A program made the position numbers and the translations under genes. Under the pieces are notes generated by a model that ran no database searches, was not told where the DNA came from, and worked only from the letters and a program-made list of their open reading frames with translations. A DNA stretch of 64,000 bases. It comes from Channallabes apus (Eukaryota; Chordata; Actinopteri; Siluriformes; Clariidae). Location: NCBI GenBank assembly GCA_030522415.1, contig CM060127.1, positions 5,952,707 through 6,016,706 of the forward strand, written 5' to 3'. Of the stretch, positions 1 through 10,320 are shown one piece after another; position 1 is the first letter of the stretch, and every line of letters begins with the position of its first letter.

Positions 1-40
1 ACAGGATTAAGTGGTATAGAAGATGAATGAATGAATGATT
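1..40 (+). repeat. SINE 3' tail
   Basis: The window opens inside the 3' tail of the tRNA-derived SINE that is complete at 15414-15797. The shared part is the ggtatagaagatgaatgaat stretch with (TGAA)n at the end. The body lies outside the window. Confidence 0.7.
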
Positions 41-246
41 ATTATTATAAGATCAAAGTTTAATTTGTCAGTTTGGGACAGGATAACTTAGAAGAGGAAA
101 AAACAGACACAGAACAGTCGATGTGAGATAAAATTCATTATTTTGTTTGACGTAAATGTTCTTTTTGCCTACACACACACTGTTTGTTCCTTATCACTCA
201 CCCAGCTCACTGAAAACAGATAAGACACTACTTAGACACATGTCCA

Positions 247-345
247 GAGTGAGTGTGAATGTGTGTGTGCATGTGCCCTGCAGTGGGTTGGCACCCAATC
301 TTGGGTGTACCCTGCCTTGTGTCCTGAGCTCCCTGGGATAAACTC
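247..345 (+). repeat. degenerate SINE 3' fragment
   Basis: This aligns by eye with the 3' half of the SINE at 15414-15797: a run of gtgtgtg, then gtgccctgca, a diverged ggttggcacc, and gggtgtaccctgcctt. The head with the polymerase III boxes is missing, so it is a truncated old copy. Confidence 0.65.
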
Positions 346-1840
346 TGTGCCCATTAACATGAATGTTTTTTAAGATTTAAATTTGTAAAATAATTGCACT
401 TGTATCCCAGTAAAATAAATAATAAAAAGAGACTATTAAGAGGGGTGGAACCAGCATAAGATCATTGAAGCTACTGGAGAGTGCAGAGCAACCACAATAA
501 CACCAAAGTGAGGTTGCAGAGTAACCATCATATTCTTAAAACCTGGTGAGGGTGCTAGCATGATGTTTTCAAAAGTCAGACATTGTTGCCATTATAATGA
601 TCTCAAAGACATTTTAGCAGCATACATCAGGACTGCATGAAACTTCAGAGTGCCGTCTGAGTGGAAAGGCTTATGGCAACCCAGAAGCTGAGCACCAGTC
701 CAGTTAGCATTGTATACTTACACTATGCACATGTTTTCTCTTCAGAGTGGCAAGCAGCACCCGGTCCACCCCATCTCCCCTGCACATCTCTCAATGTCAC
801 TTAGCTCCATGACTGTAGAAATGTACTCATATAACAGGATGCCTGTCCTCTGCGATATATATATATATATTTTTGGTGTTGCATTCTGTCATGTTACGGG
901 GGGACGGCTGGATTTCAGGTAAGACATACATTTCAGTTAAACAAAAAAAAGTTAGTGCAAAAAAAAAGAATAATAATAATAAATAAATCAACAAAGAAAT
1001 AAATGGAGAATCCAACAGCAAAATGAGCAATAATAATAATAGTAACAGATGCAACCCAAAGAAGACTAAAAACACAGGGATTAACTAATACAGGGCTGAT
1101 AGTGGAAAAAATTCCTGAGCCTGAACTTTTTTTCCTTGCCCCCGAGGTGAGTAGGGGTGGGGGTACTATGTATGCGACGCACTTTTAACACATAACTTGT
1201 TTGCCCCTCGGCCCAAATATATAAACAGCCTATGTATAACCCTGATCATTATTATTGTCAAGTGGCTCTTTTTAGATATTTTCATATTTGCATTATGTCC
1301 CCAGTATTATTCAAGAAAACACAGCATTTTCTTCTCAATATGTTCAGTGACTATATTAACATTATTAGCCCATCTTAGTACAATCACTGGAAGTAAATGC
1401 TACAGATGCTACAGCCAGACCAAGACAGGTCAGTATCCCGTGCCGGTTCCGTGCCGTTGTTATGCGTTAAAATGCCCCCCTGCCATGGATTGCACCCCAC
1501 CCCCTACATAATAGCTATCAAAGATTATATAAGAGCATAAATTACACCGGAACGCTATCAACCCTGCTAATAACAATATCAGGAACCAAGTGAGAATATT
1601 TCTGGCCATAGAGTAGATACATACAGCAGGAACCCCAAAAACAGAACATTAATGTCCAAACGAACAGTCCTAATGTCCAGTCCCAAAAGAACACAAAATC
1701 CAGTGGATACGTATTGCCCTCCAGTGGATGGCTTTGCCACTACGGCACATTAAGCATAAATCTTTTCCTGGTAGTAAGTTTGCTGCCCATTAACAAAAAT
1801 TTAAAATGTTAATGCCAGTTATTGTGTTTAATTAAGACAT
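346..1840. other. unannotated AT-rich spacer
   Basis: I see no gene, RNA or classifiable element here. There is a short (TA)n near 856-872, A-rich runs near 940-1000, and short chance reading frames without family motifs. Confidence 0.6.
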
Positions 1841-2409
1841 TAACCCCAGTGAAAAAAAAACACTTTAGTGTGTTACAAATATATTGAAATCCTCGATAAT
1901 ACATTGCAAATATACTAACAAAAAATTGTACCATCAGTTAATATATAGAAAGTATACTAACATCATGCTTTTACCAAATTTTGGAATTAAACTTTAAATA
2001 TACTTTAATATAATTGTATTATAGTGCACTTTCTAAAAATATATTATTGGAAAATATGCTTTAAGTGAAACGTTGGTCTAATTTCCAAAGTAGACTTATT
2101 TAAACTTGTTTTTCAATGTATTTTAGGTATATTTAAAAAAATATATGCTCAAAATAATCATTGTACAAATGTACAGAAAGTATACATTGGAATACAATTT
2201 TTAATATACTGTGTCTCAGCATACAATACAAATTCAAATTCAAATTGAAATTCAAATTTTATTTGTCACATACACAGTCATACACAGTATAATATGCAAT
2301 GAAATGCTTATACGACCGCCAGTGACCTTAAAGAGAAAATAAAAGCTTGTACGTAAAATAAATAATCAATAAAAAGGAAATACTAAAGAAATAATTTTAA
2401 CTAGTAAAA

Positions 2410-4194
2410 TTAACTGTACAATAAGGGCATAATAAAATATTGCAAATAGAGTATATATGTATATAGAATTAAAGTGTCATTGGTTGTGCAAATATGCATG
2501 AAAGGTGACATGTGCAATTGTCCAGATGTATAAATATTTAGTGCAAGTGTGTATGAATGTGTCCATGATTGTCCAGTCAGTGTTGTGAGCTTAAAAGATG
2601 ATATTAGTCCTGTGTGGAGGTGTGATTGAGAGACCTTATCGCCTGCCGGAAGAAGCCTCCTCAGCCTCTCTGTGTTGGCCTTTAGGGAGCGGAATCGCTT
2701 CCCAGACCGCAACAAAGAGAACAGTCCATTACTGGGGTGACTGAGGTCCTTCATGATCTTCCTGGCCTTAGTCCAGCACCGCTTGCTGTAGATCGAGTGC
2801 AGGTCAGGGAGCTCAGTGCGGATGATGCGCTCGGCTGATCGCACCACCCTCTGTAGAGCTCGTCTGTCCTGCATGGTGCTGTTCCCGAACCAGGTCGTGA
2901 TGTTTCCCGTCAGGATGCTCTCTATGGTGCAGGAGTAGAAGTTCCTGAGCACCTTGGAGGGCAGTCTAAAGTCTCTCAAGCGTCTGAGGTGGTAGAGACG
3001 CTGCCGGGCTTTTTCCACCACGGTGTTGATGTGACAGGACCATGACAGGTCCTGCGTGATGTGAACACCGAGGTATCTGAAGCTGTCCACTCTCTCCACT
3101 GGGCTCCTGTTGATGACGGGGGTCTGGTAGTTCCTCTCCTGCTTTGTACTAAAGTCCACTATCAGCTCCTTTGTCTTACTGACGTTCAGGAGGAGATTGT
3201 TCCTCTGGCACCAGTTCTCCAGATTTCCAATCTCCTCTAGGTAGTCCGACTCATCATTGTTGGTGATCAGTCCGACCACGACGGTGTCGTCAGCAAACTT
3301 GATGATGGAGGTGGAGTTGGTAGTGGCCACGCAGTCGTGGGTGTACAAAGAGTACAGCAGGGGGCTCAGAACACAACCCTGGGGGGCTCCAGTGCTGAGA
3401 GTGAGTGTAGCTGAGACATGACCGCCCATCCTTACTGCCTGTGGTCTGCCAGTCAGAAAATTGGAGATCCACTGACATATAGATGAGCTGAGTCCCAGGT
3501 GCTCCAGCTTGGTGGTGAGTGTGGAGGGAATTATGGTATTAAAAGCAGAGCTGTAGTCGATGAAGAGCATTTTAACATAATTCCCTTTCCTAGTGTCCAG
3601 GTGAGTGAGTGATGTGTGGAGGAGATGAGAGATTGCATCGTCTGTGGAGCGGTTCTGACGGTATGCAAACTGTAGTGGGTCCAGTGTGTCGGGTAGTGAA
3701 GAAATGATGAAGTCTCTGATAAGGCGTTCAAAGCACTTCATCACTACTGAGGTGAGGGCTACAGGGCGATAGTCATTGAGGGAAGCAGGATGTGGTTTCT
3801 TCGGGACAGGAACAATGATGGACTCTTTGAAGCATGTGGGGATCACCGACTGAGATAGAGAGATGTTGAATATCTCAGTGAACACAGGTGCTAGCTGGTC
3901 TGCGCAGGCTCTGAGGATATGACCTGAGATGCCGTCTGGTCCTGCTGCTTTCCTGGTGTTCACTCTCTTGAAGGCTCTCCTCACGTCGTGCTCGGAGATG
4001 ATGAGCGCGTTCCCGGTGCTGGCAGTGTCTTCCTGTCTGCAGCTGTTAGCACCGCTAGCATTAGCGCCGTTAGCATTAGCGCCGTTAGCGTTAGCGCCGT
4101 TAGCATTAGCATCGCTAGCGTCTTTAGCTGCAGCCTCGAAGCGAGCATAGAAGGTGTTGAGCTCGTCTGCCAGAGTCGCGTCCGCGTTCGTCAT
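2410..4194 (-). CDS. LINE reverse transcriptase (Rex1-like)
   Basis: This 594-codon open frame encodes the reverse transcriptase half of the LINE. Visible blocks are LNDYRPVALTSVVMK near the fingers, MLFIDYSSAFNTI (motif A, catalytic Asp), GAPQGCVLSPLLYSLY (motif B), IIKFADDTVVVG (motif C, FADD with both catalytic Asp), NVSKTKELIVDF (motif D) and FRYLGVHI (motif E), followed by the thumb. The Met used here is an arbitrary start: the same frame continues upstream to a TAG at 4261-4263, and beyond that it is endonuclease-linked sequence, so the natural protein is one long ORF2. The N-terminal part has an Ala-Asn-Gly tandem repeat. The reverse transcriptase itself looks intact. Confidence 0.85.
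   Translation of the reverse strand: MTNADATLADELNTFYARFEAAAKDASDANANGANANGANANGANASGANSCRQEDTASTGNALIISEHDVRRAFKRVNTRKAAGPDGISGHILRACADQLAPVFTEIFNISLSQSVIPTCFKESIIVPVPKKPHPASLNDYRPVALTSVVMKCFERLIRDFIISSLPDTLDPLQFAYRQNRSTDDAISHLLHTSLTHLDTRKGNYVKMLFIDYSSAFNTIIPSTLTTKLEHLGLSSSICQWISNFLTGRPQAVRMGGHVSATLTLSTGAPQGCVLSPLLYSLYTHDCVATTNSTSIIKFADDTVVVGLITNNDESDYLEEIGNLENWCQRNNLLLNVSKTKELIVDFSTKQERNYQTPVINRSPVERVDSFRYLGVHITQDLSWSCHINTVVEKARQRLYHLRRLRDFRLPSKVLRNFYSCTIESILTGNITTWFGNSTMQDRRALQRVVRSAERIIRTELPDLHSIYSKRCWTKARKIMKDLSHPSNGLFSLLRSGKRFRSLKANTERLRRLLPAGDKVSQSHLHTGLISSFKLTTLTGQSWTHSYTLALNIYTSGQLHMSPFMHICTTNDTLILYTYILYLQYFIMPLLYS
4035..4130 (-). repeat. in-frame Ala-Asn-Gly tandem repeat in LINE ORF
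   Basis: A 15-base unit (gctaacgctaacggc and variants) repeats about four to five times on the minus strand and encodes ANANG units just before the reverse transcriptase fingers. The copies at 36.8 kb and 46.7 kb carry only about one unit, so the array length differs between copies. Confidence 0.8.
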
Positions 4195-4263
4195 ACCGGA
4201 TGTTGGTGCTTTATAATCCGTTATTGTTCTCAGTCCCTGCCACAGGCTCCTAGAGTCACTCTA

Positions 4264-5470
4264 TTGAAGTTGTGACTCTAGTTTTCTCCCGTAGCGCTGC
4301 TTCGCCTCTTTCACCGCCTTCCGGACGTTATATGACGCAGCCTTGTACGGTTCCATGTCCCCGACGCAAGTCCCGTGTTGTAGGCAGCTGTGCGAGATCT
4401 CAGAGCGTCGCGGATGGTTTTATCCACCCACGGCTTCTGGTTGGGAAACGTTCTGATAGTCTTTTTCTCCACCGTATCGTCTACCAGCTTCTCAATAAAT
4501 CCCACAACCGCTTCCGTAAACACGCTGACGTCATCATCGGAGCTGTTTCTGAACATGTCCCAGTCTGCGTCATCGAGTGCGTCCTGTAACGCGGCCACCG
4601 ATTGGTCCGTCCAGCGTGCGACCTCCCTCTGAACCGGAGCTTCCTGTTTCAGCCTTTGTTTATATTTTGGCATGAGGAAGATGGCGGCGTGGTCGGATTT
4701 ACCAAACGCTGGACGAGATTGTGCCTTGTAACCGTCTTTGACCGTGGTATAACAATGGTCCAGTGTCCTTTCGCCCCTGGTGGGGCAGGTGATGTGCTGA
4801 TAAAAGTTCGGCGCTGCGCGTTTGAGGTTGGCACTATTAAAATACCCCGCCACAATGAGCGCAGCGTCCCGGTGTTGTGTCTGGTGCTGTGTGAGCGCCT
4901 CATGCAGCTCGCATAAGGCAGTTTCGGTGTCTGCTTGTGGAGGAATGTAAACGGCACTGATTATGACCGATGTGAACTCCCGTGGAAGATAAAAAGGACG
5001 ACACATGATGGACAGTAGTTCCAGGTTTGGTGTGCAGGAGCGTGTAAGAGGAACAACGCTCGCGCTGTTGCACCAGCTGTTGTTCACCATTAAGCACACG
5101 CCGCCTCCCCTTGACTTCCCGAGTCCCGTGTCCTGTCCATGCGGTGAACCAAGAAGAACTCGGCTGGTTGTATGGCGTGGTCTGGCACCGCTGGGTTCAG
5201 CCATGTCTCGGTGAAGCAGAGGAGATTGCAGTCCCGAATGTCTCTCTGGAACTTTATCCTGGCCCTGAGGTCATCGAGTTTGTTCTCCAGTGACTGGACG
5301 TTGGCGAGCAGGATACTAGGCAGAGGTGTGCGGTGTGCACGGGTTCTCAGCCGGTTCCTCACTCCAGCTCGTCGCCCTCGAGGCCTCCGCTTCGCGTCGC
5401 GTCCATTGTTCTCCCTCAGGATCTCACTCGGCCAGCTCGGATCCGGAGTTAAAAACGTCGAATTGTGAGT
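4264..5470 (-). pseudogene. LINE AP-endonuclease, frameshifted
   Basis: Endonuclease that would nick target DNA for the LINE above. Recognisable parts are LLCFTETWL (Glu block), SRGGGVCLMVN, ISAVYIPPQAD, TLDHCYTTV and the terminal GKSDHAAIFL with the SDH motif. The conserved GDFN block reads AGYFNSAN, so the expected catalytic Asp is Tyr. Two one-base losses break the frame, one in a G run near 5120 and one near 4360, and an in-frame TAG at 4261-4263 separates it from the reverse transcriptase. In the related copy at 46.5 kb the equivalent codon is Gln. The enzyme is very likely dead in this copy. Confidence 0.8.
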
Positions 5471-5626
5471 ACATTGTATACCAATAGAAACAAGAGTGTC
5501 CCTATCATACCTAATGTACTCAATGGTGATGATTTTGCCGATTTTAAAACACTGAAAACTAACTTAAAGAACAAAAACAAAGAAAAGGTGGTCGGAGCAG
5601 TCGTGACGGCAGCCGACCTCACCGGC

Positions 5627-5635
5627 GCCATCTTG
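5627..5635 (-). promoter_or_regulatory. YY1-like site at LINE 5' end
   Basis: The minus strand reads CAAGATGGC about 15 bases inside the 5' boundary of the LINE. This matches the YY1 core. Some mammalian L1 families also carry a YY1 site at the 5' end, where it positions transcription start. The role here is inferred. Confidence 0.4.
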
Positions 5636-5660
5636 GGAACAATACGCTAGTCTCAGTATA

Positions 5661-7113
5661 TTATCAGTTAAATTTAAATGTAGCTACTTATTAATATGTA
5701 CTTATATTTAGTGCACTACTCTCTCGTGCGTGCGCGCTTTTAGACTTGTTTTTGCACGCTGAATCTCTCTCCCTCGTTCAAACTCGTTCTTGCGCACAGA
5801 AAATTACTTTTGCCGTTCAAGATAATTTATGTGTGCACTCTCTCACTCTTCTGTCCGCTCACTGTCATAAAGCTACACTTACACAAACTGCAGCAGCGTT
5901 GTGAACTCTGCAACTATTCCAGCCAACCGGAGACTAGAATCTGCGCCCCACCAGTCAATCAGAGGCTGGAGGCGGGCAGATTCGGACTGTCCGTTCTCTG
6001 ATTGGCGCCCCAGTTCTCCACTTCTAGTTTGAATTAACAGCTGGAAGCTGCATCATCGCGTGCGTTAGTTCGTATCGTTATTAATTTATTTTCATCGGCA
6101 CAAGGTAAATTTAATGGTTTTTGTTAGGTAATTTGTCATTAAGTACATACTTTAAGCTATAAAATGTATTGTCTATTGTGTTATTGCTTAATCTCATGTA
6201 CTTGTGGTATAATGGCTCCGTAGCTCTCGGCCTGTTTTCAGTCTCTGTGTAACAGAATCAACACACCAGGTTTAAACTAATACTGTACCTGTAGATTCTA
6301 ATACTAATGTCTGTCTGTGTTCACACACCAGGTTTAAACTAATACTGTACCTGTAGATTCTAATACTAATGTCTGTCTGTGTTCACACACCAGGTTTAAA
6401 TTTTAGTTTGTGTGTTTGTGAGACAACCTGACTTTTGTTGAACACAAATAAACTATAGCAGTGCTTTTTCGTTACCTTGTGCAAATTAAATCTGTTGAAC
6501 TCATTAATAAAATCGGCCTCATAATTACTGATGTAATGTGTTTCAAAAACATGTTATAGTGTAGAAAATGCATTTAGCATTTGTAAATTATCCTAAACAC
6601 TTAATGTACTGGTAACACATTAGCAATACAGTATTATAGAAGGTTGTGTGTGACAAAGTGTACTTTTTTAGTATTTGTAATTGTCCAGAAGTATAACAGT
6701 ATGCTACTGCTGCAATAAGAATATACTCATAGTATATTAATCATGTATTTGTAATACAGCAAAAATAACTGTAATGTACTATAATACATTAAATATATAC
6801 TTAAAATGTATTAATTACTGTCAGGTATGTACGTTAGTACACACACAGCCATATACATTAAGTGTACTAAGTATGCTTAAAGATGTTCCACTTTAGCACA
6901 CAAAAGTATATTTAATACACTTAAAATTGTGCTTTTGTACATTTTAATTACAACTTAAATACACTTAGTACAAAATTAGTTGTTCCAAAATAGCAAACTT
7001 CAAGTATACTAGTCATTAGTCTGGAGCAAGTACATTTAAGTATGCTTTGGCATGCTAGGATTTAATATACTTAGCATACCTTTTTTTTTTTTTTTTTTTT
7101 TTTTTTACTAGGG
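5661..7113. other. right part of long-inverted-repeat element
   Basis: No coding region was seen. From 5700 to 6120 the sequence is less AT-rich and contains gattggc (an inverted CCAAT box) near 6000. From about 6500 on it is very AT-rich with repeated agtatactt-like words, ending in a 26-base T run at 7081-7106. Confidence 0.5.
6261..6400 (+). repeat. 62-bp tandem repeat
   Basis: Copies start at 6261, 6323 and 6385, each with acacaccaggtttaaa. The first two are essentially identical over 62 bases and the third is partial (16 bases). Confidence 0.95.
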
Positions 7114-7121
7114 AAGACATG

Positions 7122-7821
7122 AAGGCTGAATCCCATTTCTACCCCTTACCCCTTCACATAGCCCTACCCCTCCGTTTGGCGCGTTCACGTGAAGGGGTAG
7201 GGGTGTCTCATTTCTCTTTTGGTTGGAGGGGGAGGGTGAAGGGGAAGGGCCAGATAGCCCTCCAAACGAAGATTTTTCAGGACCTCACTTCAAACGAAGG
7301 GCTAAGCGAAATTTTCAACATGGCTGCTCACTCGAGCAAACAGACCCATAAATGTAAATTTTTGCCATAAATAAAGATTTTTATGACAAGTTTTCATTAT
7401 ATGTATATTACCTCTAGTCTTGTGTTTGTGTTTATGGTGATGTTCTGTAAAGAAATGTTTGCAAAAAAATCGCTAAAGTTTGCTAGCGGCTAGCACCGAT
7501 TGCACGATATTACAAATATATATTTTATTTTTATATATTTTTATAATTTATATTATGTATAGGGATGAAATACGGCGCAAAAAAACTTTGGGAGTGAGTA
7601 ATCTCTCTCTTATTGCAATGTGTGATAAACATCGGCGCATGTCCTTTAACGTAACATTAGGAACTAGTGACAACGTATGATGACGTATAACAGTGTTGTA
7701 GTGGTGTCCCATTTCTTAGGGGAAAAATTTAAACCCTTCCCCTTTCCACTTCGTTTCAAGGAGCAAGGGGTAGGGGAAGGGGTAGGGGAAGGGGTAGAAA
7801 ATAGAAATGGGATTCAGCCTT
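7122..7821. mobile_element. MITE with perfect 19-bp inverted ends
   Basis: The left end at 7122-7140 (aaggctgaatcccatttct) is the exact reverse complement of the right end at 7803-7821. Inside both ends lie CCCCTT-rich runs in opposite orientation. The element is 700 bp and encodes nothing recognisable. The flanks do not show a convincing target duplication, so I do not assign a superfamily. It sits directly against the right end of the 1841-7113 element. Confidence 0.8.
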
Positions 7822-9017
7822 AGTCTGATGCGCGACTGGATAAGTCTGGACTCTTCTCTTTGATGGAATGAGGGAATCACATCTGCTCCCTAAAGGCTAA
7901 CACAGAGAGAAGGAGGAGCTACTTCCTGCAGACTGTTCAGACCCTCAACCAGGAAAACACCTACAGTAGGACTAGAGTTTGCATTGTTTGCACAACAGAC
8001 AAACCCCTAGTTTAGTGCATAGCAGTATTTATTACAGTGCTGAATGGACTAACTGCAAAGGATTTGCAGTATGGTTTGGGTATGTACTTTATTCATACAT
8101 TCCATCACAGCTATAATTATCAGATTGTCCCTGATGAGTAAGCCAAGGGCAAGGGTAGGAAGGAAAAACTCCTTGAGATGGCAATAGGAAGAAACCTTAA
8201 GAGAAACCCATCCTCATTTGGGTGATATCAGATAGCAGGGATTGAACTGCAGTCTTACTGTATTCTGTAAGAGGCTATCTGGTGAAAGCACTGGGTTTGA
8301 ATACGTGATTTGGACTGGACGGGTGAAAGGGATTTTATGGGTTTATAAGGATAAATACTGTAAGTGCAGATATCTGTGGATGAAGTTCACTCCTCTGGAA
8401 ATTAGTGTGTAGTGAGCATGTGTCATGGTCACAATAAAGAAATGGTTCGGAAAACCACAGTAGAAGCAAAACCTCTCACTATATGCTTCCGCTGTGATTA
8501 ACATGGCTCAGGTTTGGTTCGCTGCAATCTTGAGTCCTTATTGCAGCTGTCGTCTCTGCATAAAAAAAACAATGTTGCCATGTTGATGAAGGAATCCAGA
8601 GACACTTGATCATCATGGTGAGTGAGTTCAGTGAGCACATAATTCCAACTGCTTTATGTGTCTACTAACATGGGTATTGCTTAAACATACTCTGCTAAAC
8701 TTTTCCCTTGCACTGACATTAACAATTGCTACATAAAGTCTTTTCCTAGCTCTATAATCTTCAGGTGAGTTGCCCATCATAGAGCATTACCATGTTTGTA
8801 ATTCATAAAGCATTGTAATGTACAGTAGTCCATGAAACTCCTAGGTGTGAACTGACAGAAGATGGCACTTACTGTATGTGACACCATGAAGACAATATTC
8901 TTCATGTTGACAATACTCATGCTCACTAAGTTTAAAAAAGATAATTTAATATATAAAATGTGACAATTTTTTAATTGATGTTACACTTTTTGAGATTCCT
9001 GTTTTGTGATAGAACCA
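7822..9017. other. spacer with an L2 3'-UTR fragment
   Basis: Bases about 8125-8270 match, in antisense, the L2 3' untranslated region seen at 31745-31880 and 54330-54470 (dispersed gtccctgatgag, aaggaaaaactcc and aacccatcctcat blocks). The rest shows no recognisable gene or repeat. Confidence 0.55.
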
Positions 9018-9740
9018 GACACACATCAAATTCACATTTTAATTTTATTTGTCACATACACAACAATACACAGTATGATATGTGTATTGTTGTGTACAGT
9101 ACAGTACGTAACAAATAGGCTAACATGCTTCTCAGTAACCTAAAATAGACAGATTTCACTACAATTGCACAATTAAAGTTAGGTAGAATTTTAGATAAAA
9201 ATAACAAAAACTAAATAACAATCTAGGCTTGAATATAAAAGTTTAGAAAAGTTAATAAGTAAAATATAAATATATGAAACCTAATCTAAATTACACTGGG
9301 TTTAGAATATACAAAATGTAATTGTTAACTGGGTAAATAAAAATATAAAAATATGGAAGGTTAAAAATATGGCATGTGGGTATTAAACAGAATGATGTGT
9401 GCCAGCAGCAGCGTGATTGTCCGTGTTCCAATGTTCAGTTAGTCCTCATCTTATGTCTAAATGAGCAGCGTGCAAACAAGAACATGAAATGTGTAACGTA
9501 TGAACAGTGCACAAATGTGAAACACAGCGAATAATGTGCTATATCATGACTCTGAAGTGTAAGCTGGAATGTAGGGTGTTGGTGTGTGTGTGTAAGTTTA
9601 TTTTGCGAAAGGAACAAAAGCAGATCAGATCAGTTAGTTCTTTGTCGTGTTCTGGTTGAGGGCCTGAATGGTCAGTGGGAAGAAGCTCCTCCTTAAATCA
9701 AGCATCAAACTGGCAGGGCACCCACCGAGCCACAAACCAC
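9018..9740 (-). mobile_element. 3' end of a Rex1-like LINE, decayed
   Basis: The low-coordinate end has the antisense tail ttttatttgtcacatacaca shared with the LINE at 2224. At 9620-9700 the minus strand still reads like the C-terminal end of such a reverse transcriptase (FFPLTIQALNQN in one frame). The middle is AT-rich and without a frame. It is an old copy truncated at its 5' end. Confidence 0.6.
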
Positions 9741-9947
9741 TACGATGGAGTTTATTACATTATAAAATATGCCTGACAACACACAGCAAGGCCTCTCTGA
9801 CCCCCACTCTTAGAATAGGGAGGAGCTAAATATAGTGTGTCATTGTCCAGTCGCTGTTGTGGCACCTCCGCTACAACTGAGCTTTCTATTTGTCATTTAT
9901 TTTCATATTTTATGTTGTTTATCTATTCCATTAGGTGCTATCATGAC

Positions 9948-10320
9948 TTTTTTTTTTATTATTTTTGGGGGATTTTTTCCCAGATTTTCTCCCTAATTTT
10001 AGTTGTGTCCAATTCCTCCCCGTCACTAGGGGGCTCCCACATTAAAGCTACTACTACAACTCAGTCGGGAGGGCCGAAGACTATCACATGTTTCCTCCGA
10101 ACCATGTGACGCCAGCCGACCGCATCTTTTTTTTCCGTATTGCTGGCTCACGCACCATTGGGAGCGGTGTAACACACTCGGAGGACAGCGCTATCCGCTC
10201 CTTCCACTTCACAGATGCCCCTGATTGGTTGTAGAGCCGTAATTAATGTGGGAGAACGAAGTACCTCTCATCCCTCCCCTCTGAGAGAGCTTGGCTAATC
10301 AGCTCTGTAATATACTGTAA
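9948..10320 (-). repeat. SINE copy (second family), antisense
   Basis: This matches, in opposite orientation, the repeat at 39405-39797. Shared blocks include the aattcctccccgtcactagg part, the gggagggccgaagactatca part and the gacagcgctatccgctcc part. The tRNA-like head is degenerate here. The family name is not recognised. Confidence 0.7.

Larger units (their letters stand above)
2224..5650 (-). mobile_element. Rex1-like LINE, near full length
   Basis: Non-LTR retrotransposon with a 5' untranslated region, AP-type endonuclease and reverse transcriptase in one reading path. The 3' end (low coordinates) finishes in a short repeat of aaatttgaatt units after a tgacaaataaaatttg signal. The flanks share a ten-base duplication with one mismatch (tctcagcata at 2214-2223, tctcagtata at 5651-5660), which fits target-primed insertion and marks a copy that is close to complete. 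The reverse transcriptase reads YSSAFNTI at motif A, the signature I associate with fish Rex1 (CR1/L2 group). The endonuclease is broken, so the copy is not autonomous as read. Two more copies lie at 36608-37860 and 46483-47645, and 3' ends at 9018-9740 and 39030-39170. Confidence 0.85.
1841..7113. mobile_element. putative long-inverted-repeat DNA element hosting a LINE
   Basis: The left end reads taaccccagtgaaaaaaaaa. The right end reads a T run followed by actaggg, whose complement is ccctagtaaaaaa. Inside the ends, both sides continue with a similar diverged stretch (left tattgaaatcct, right complement tattaaatccta) and with many AGTATACT-type motifs. The 7-mer aagacat lies directly outside both ends (1834-1840 and 7114-7120) and may be the target duplication. 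The interior holds the Rex1-like LINE at 2224-5650 and a 62-bp tandem repeat. No transposase was seen. CCC/GGG termini and TTAA at the left edge recall piggyBac, but the right flank is not TTAA, so the class is unresolved. Confidence 0.4.

Noticed and set aside
3929..4275. Plus-strand frames rich in Leu-Ala repeats
   Set aside because: Antisense shadows of the Ala-Asn-Gly repeat in the LINE reverse transcriptase.
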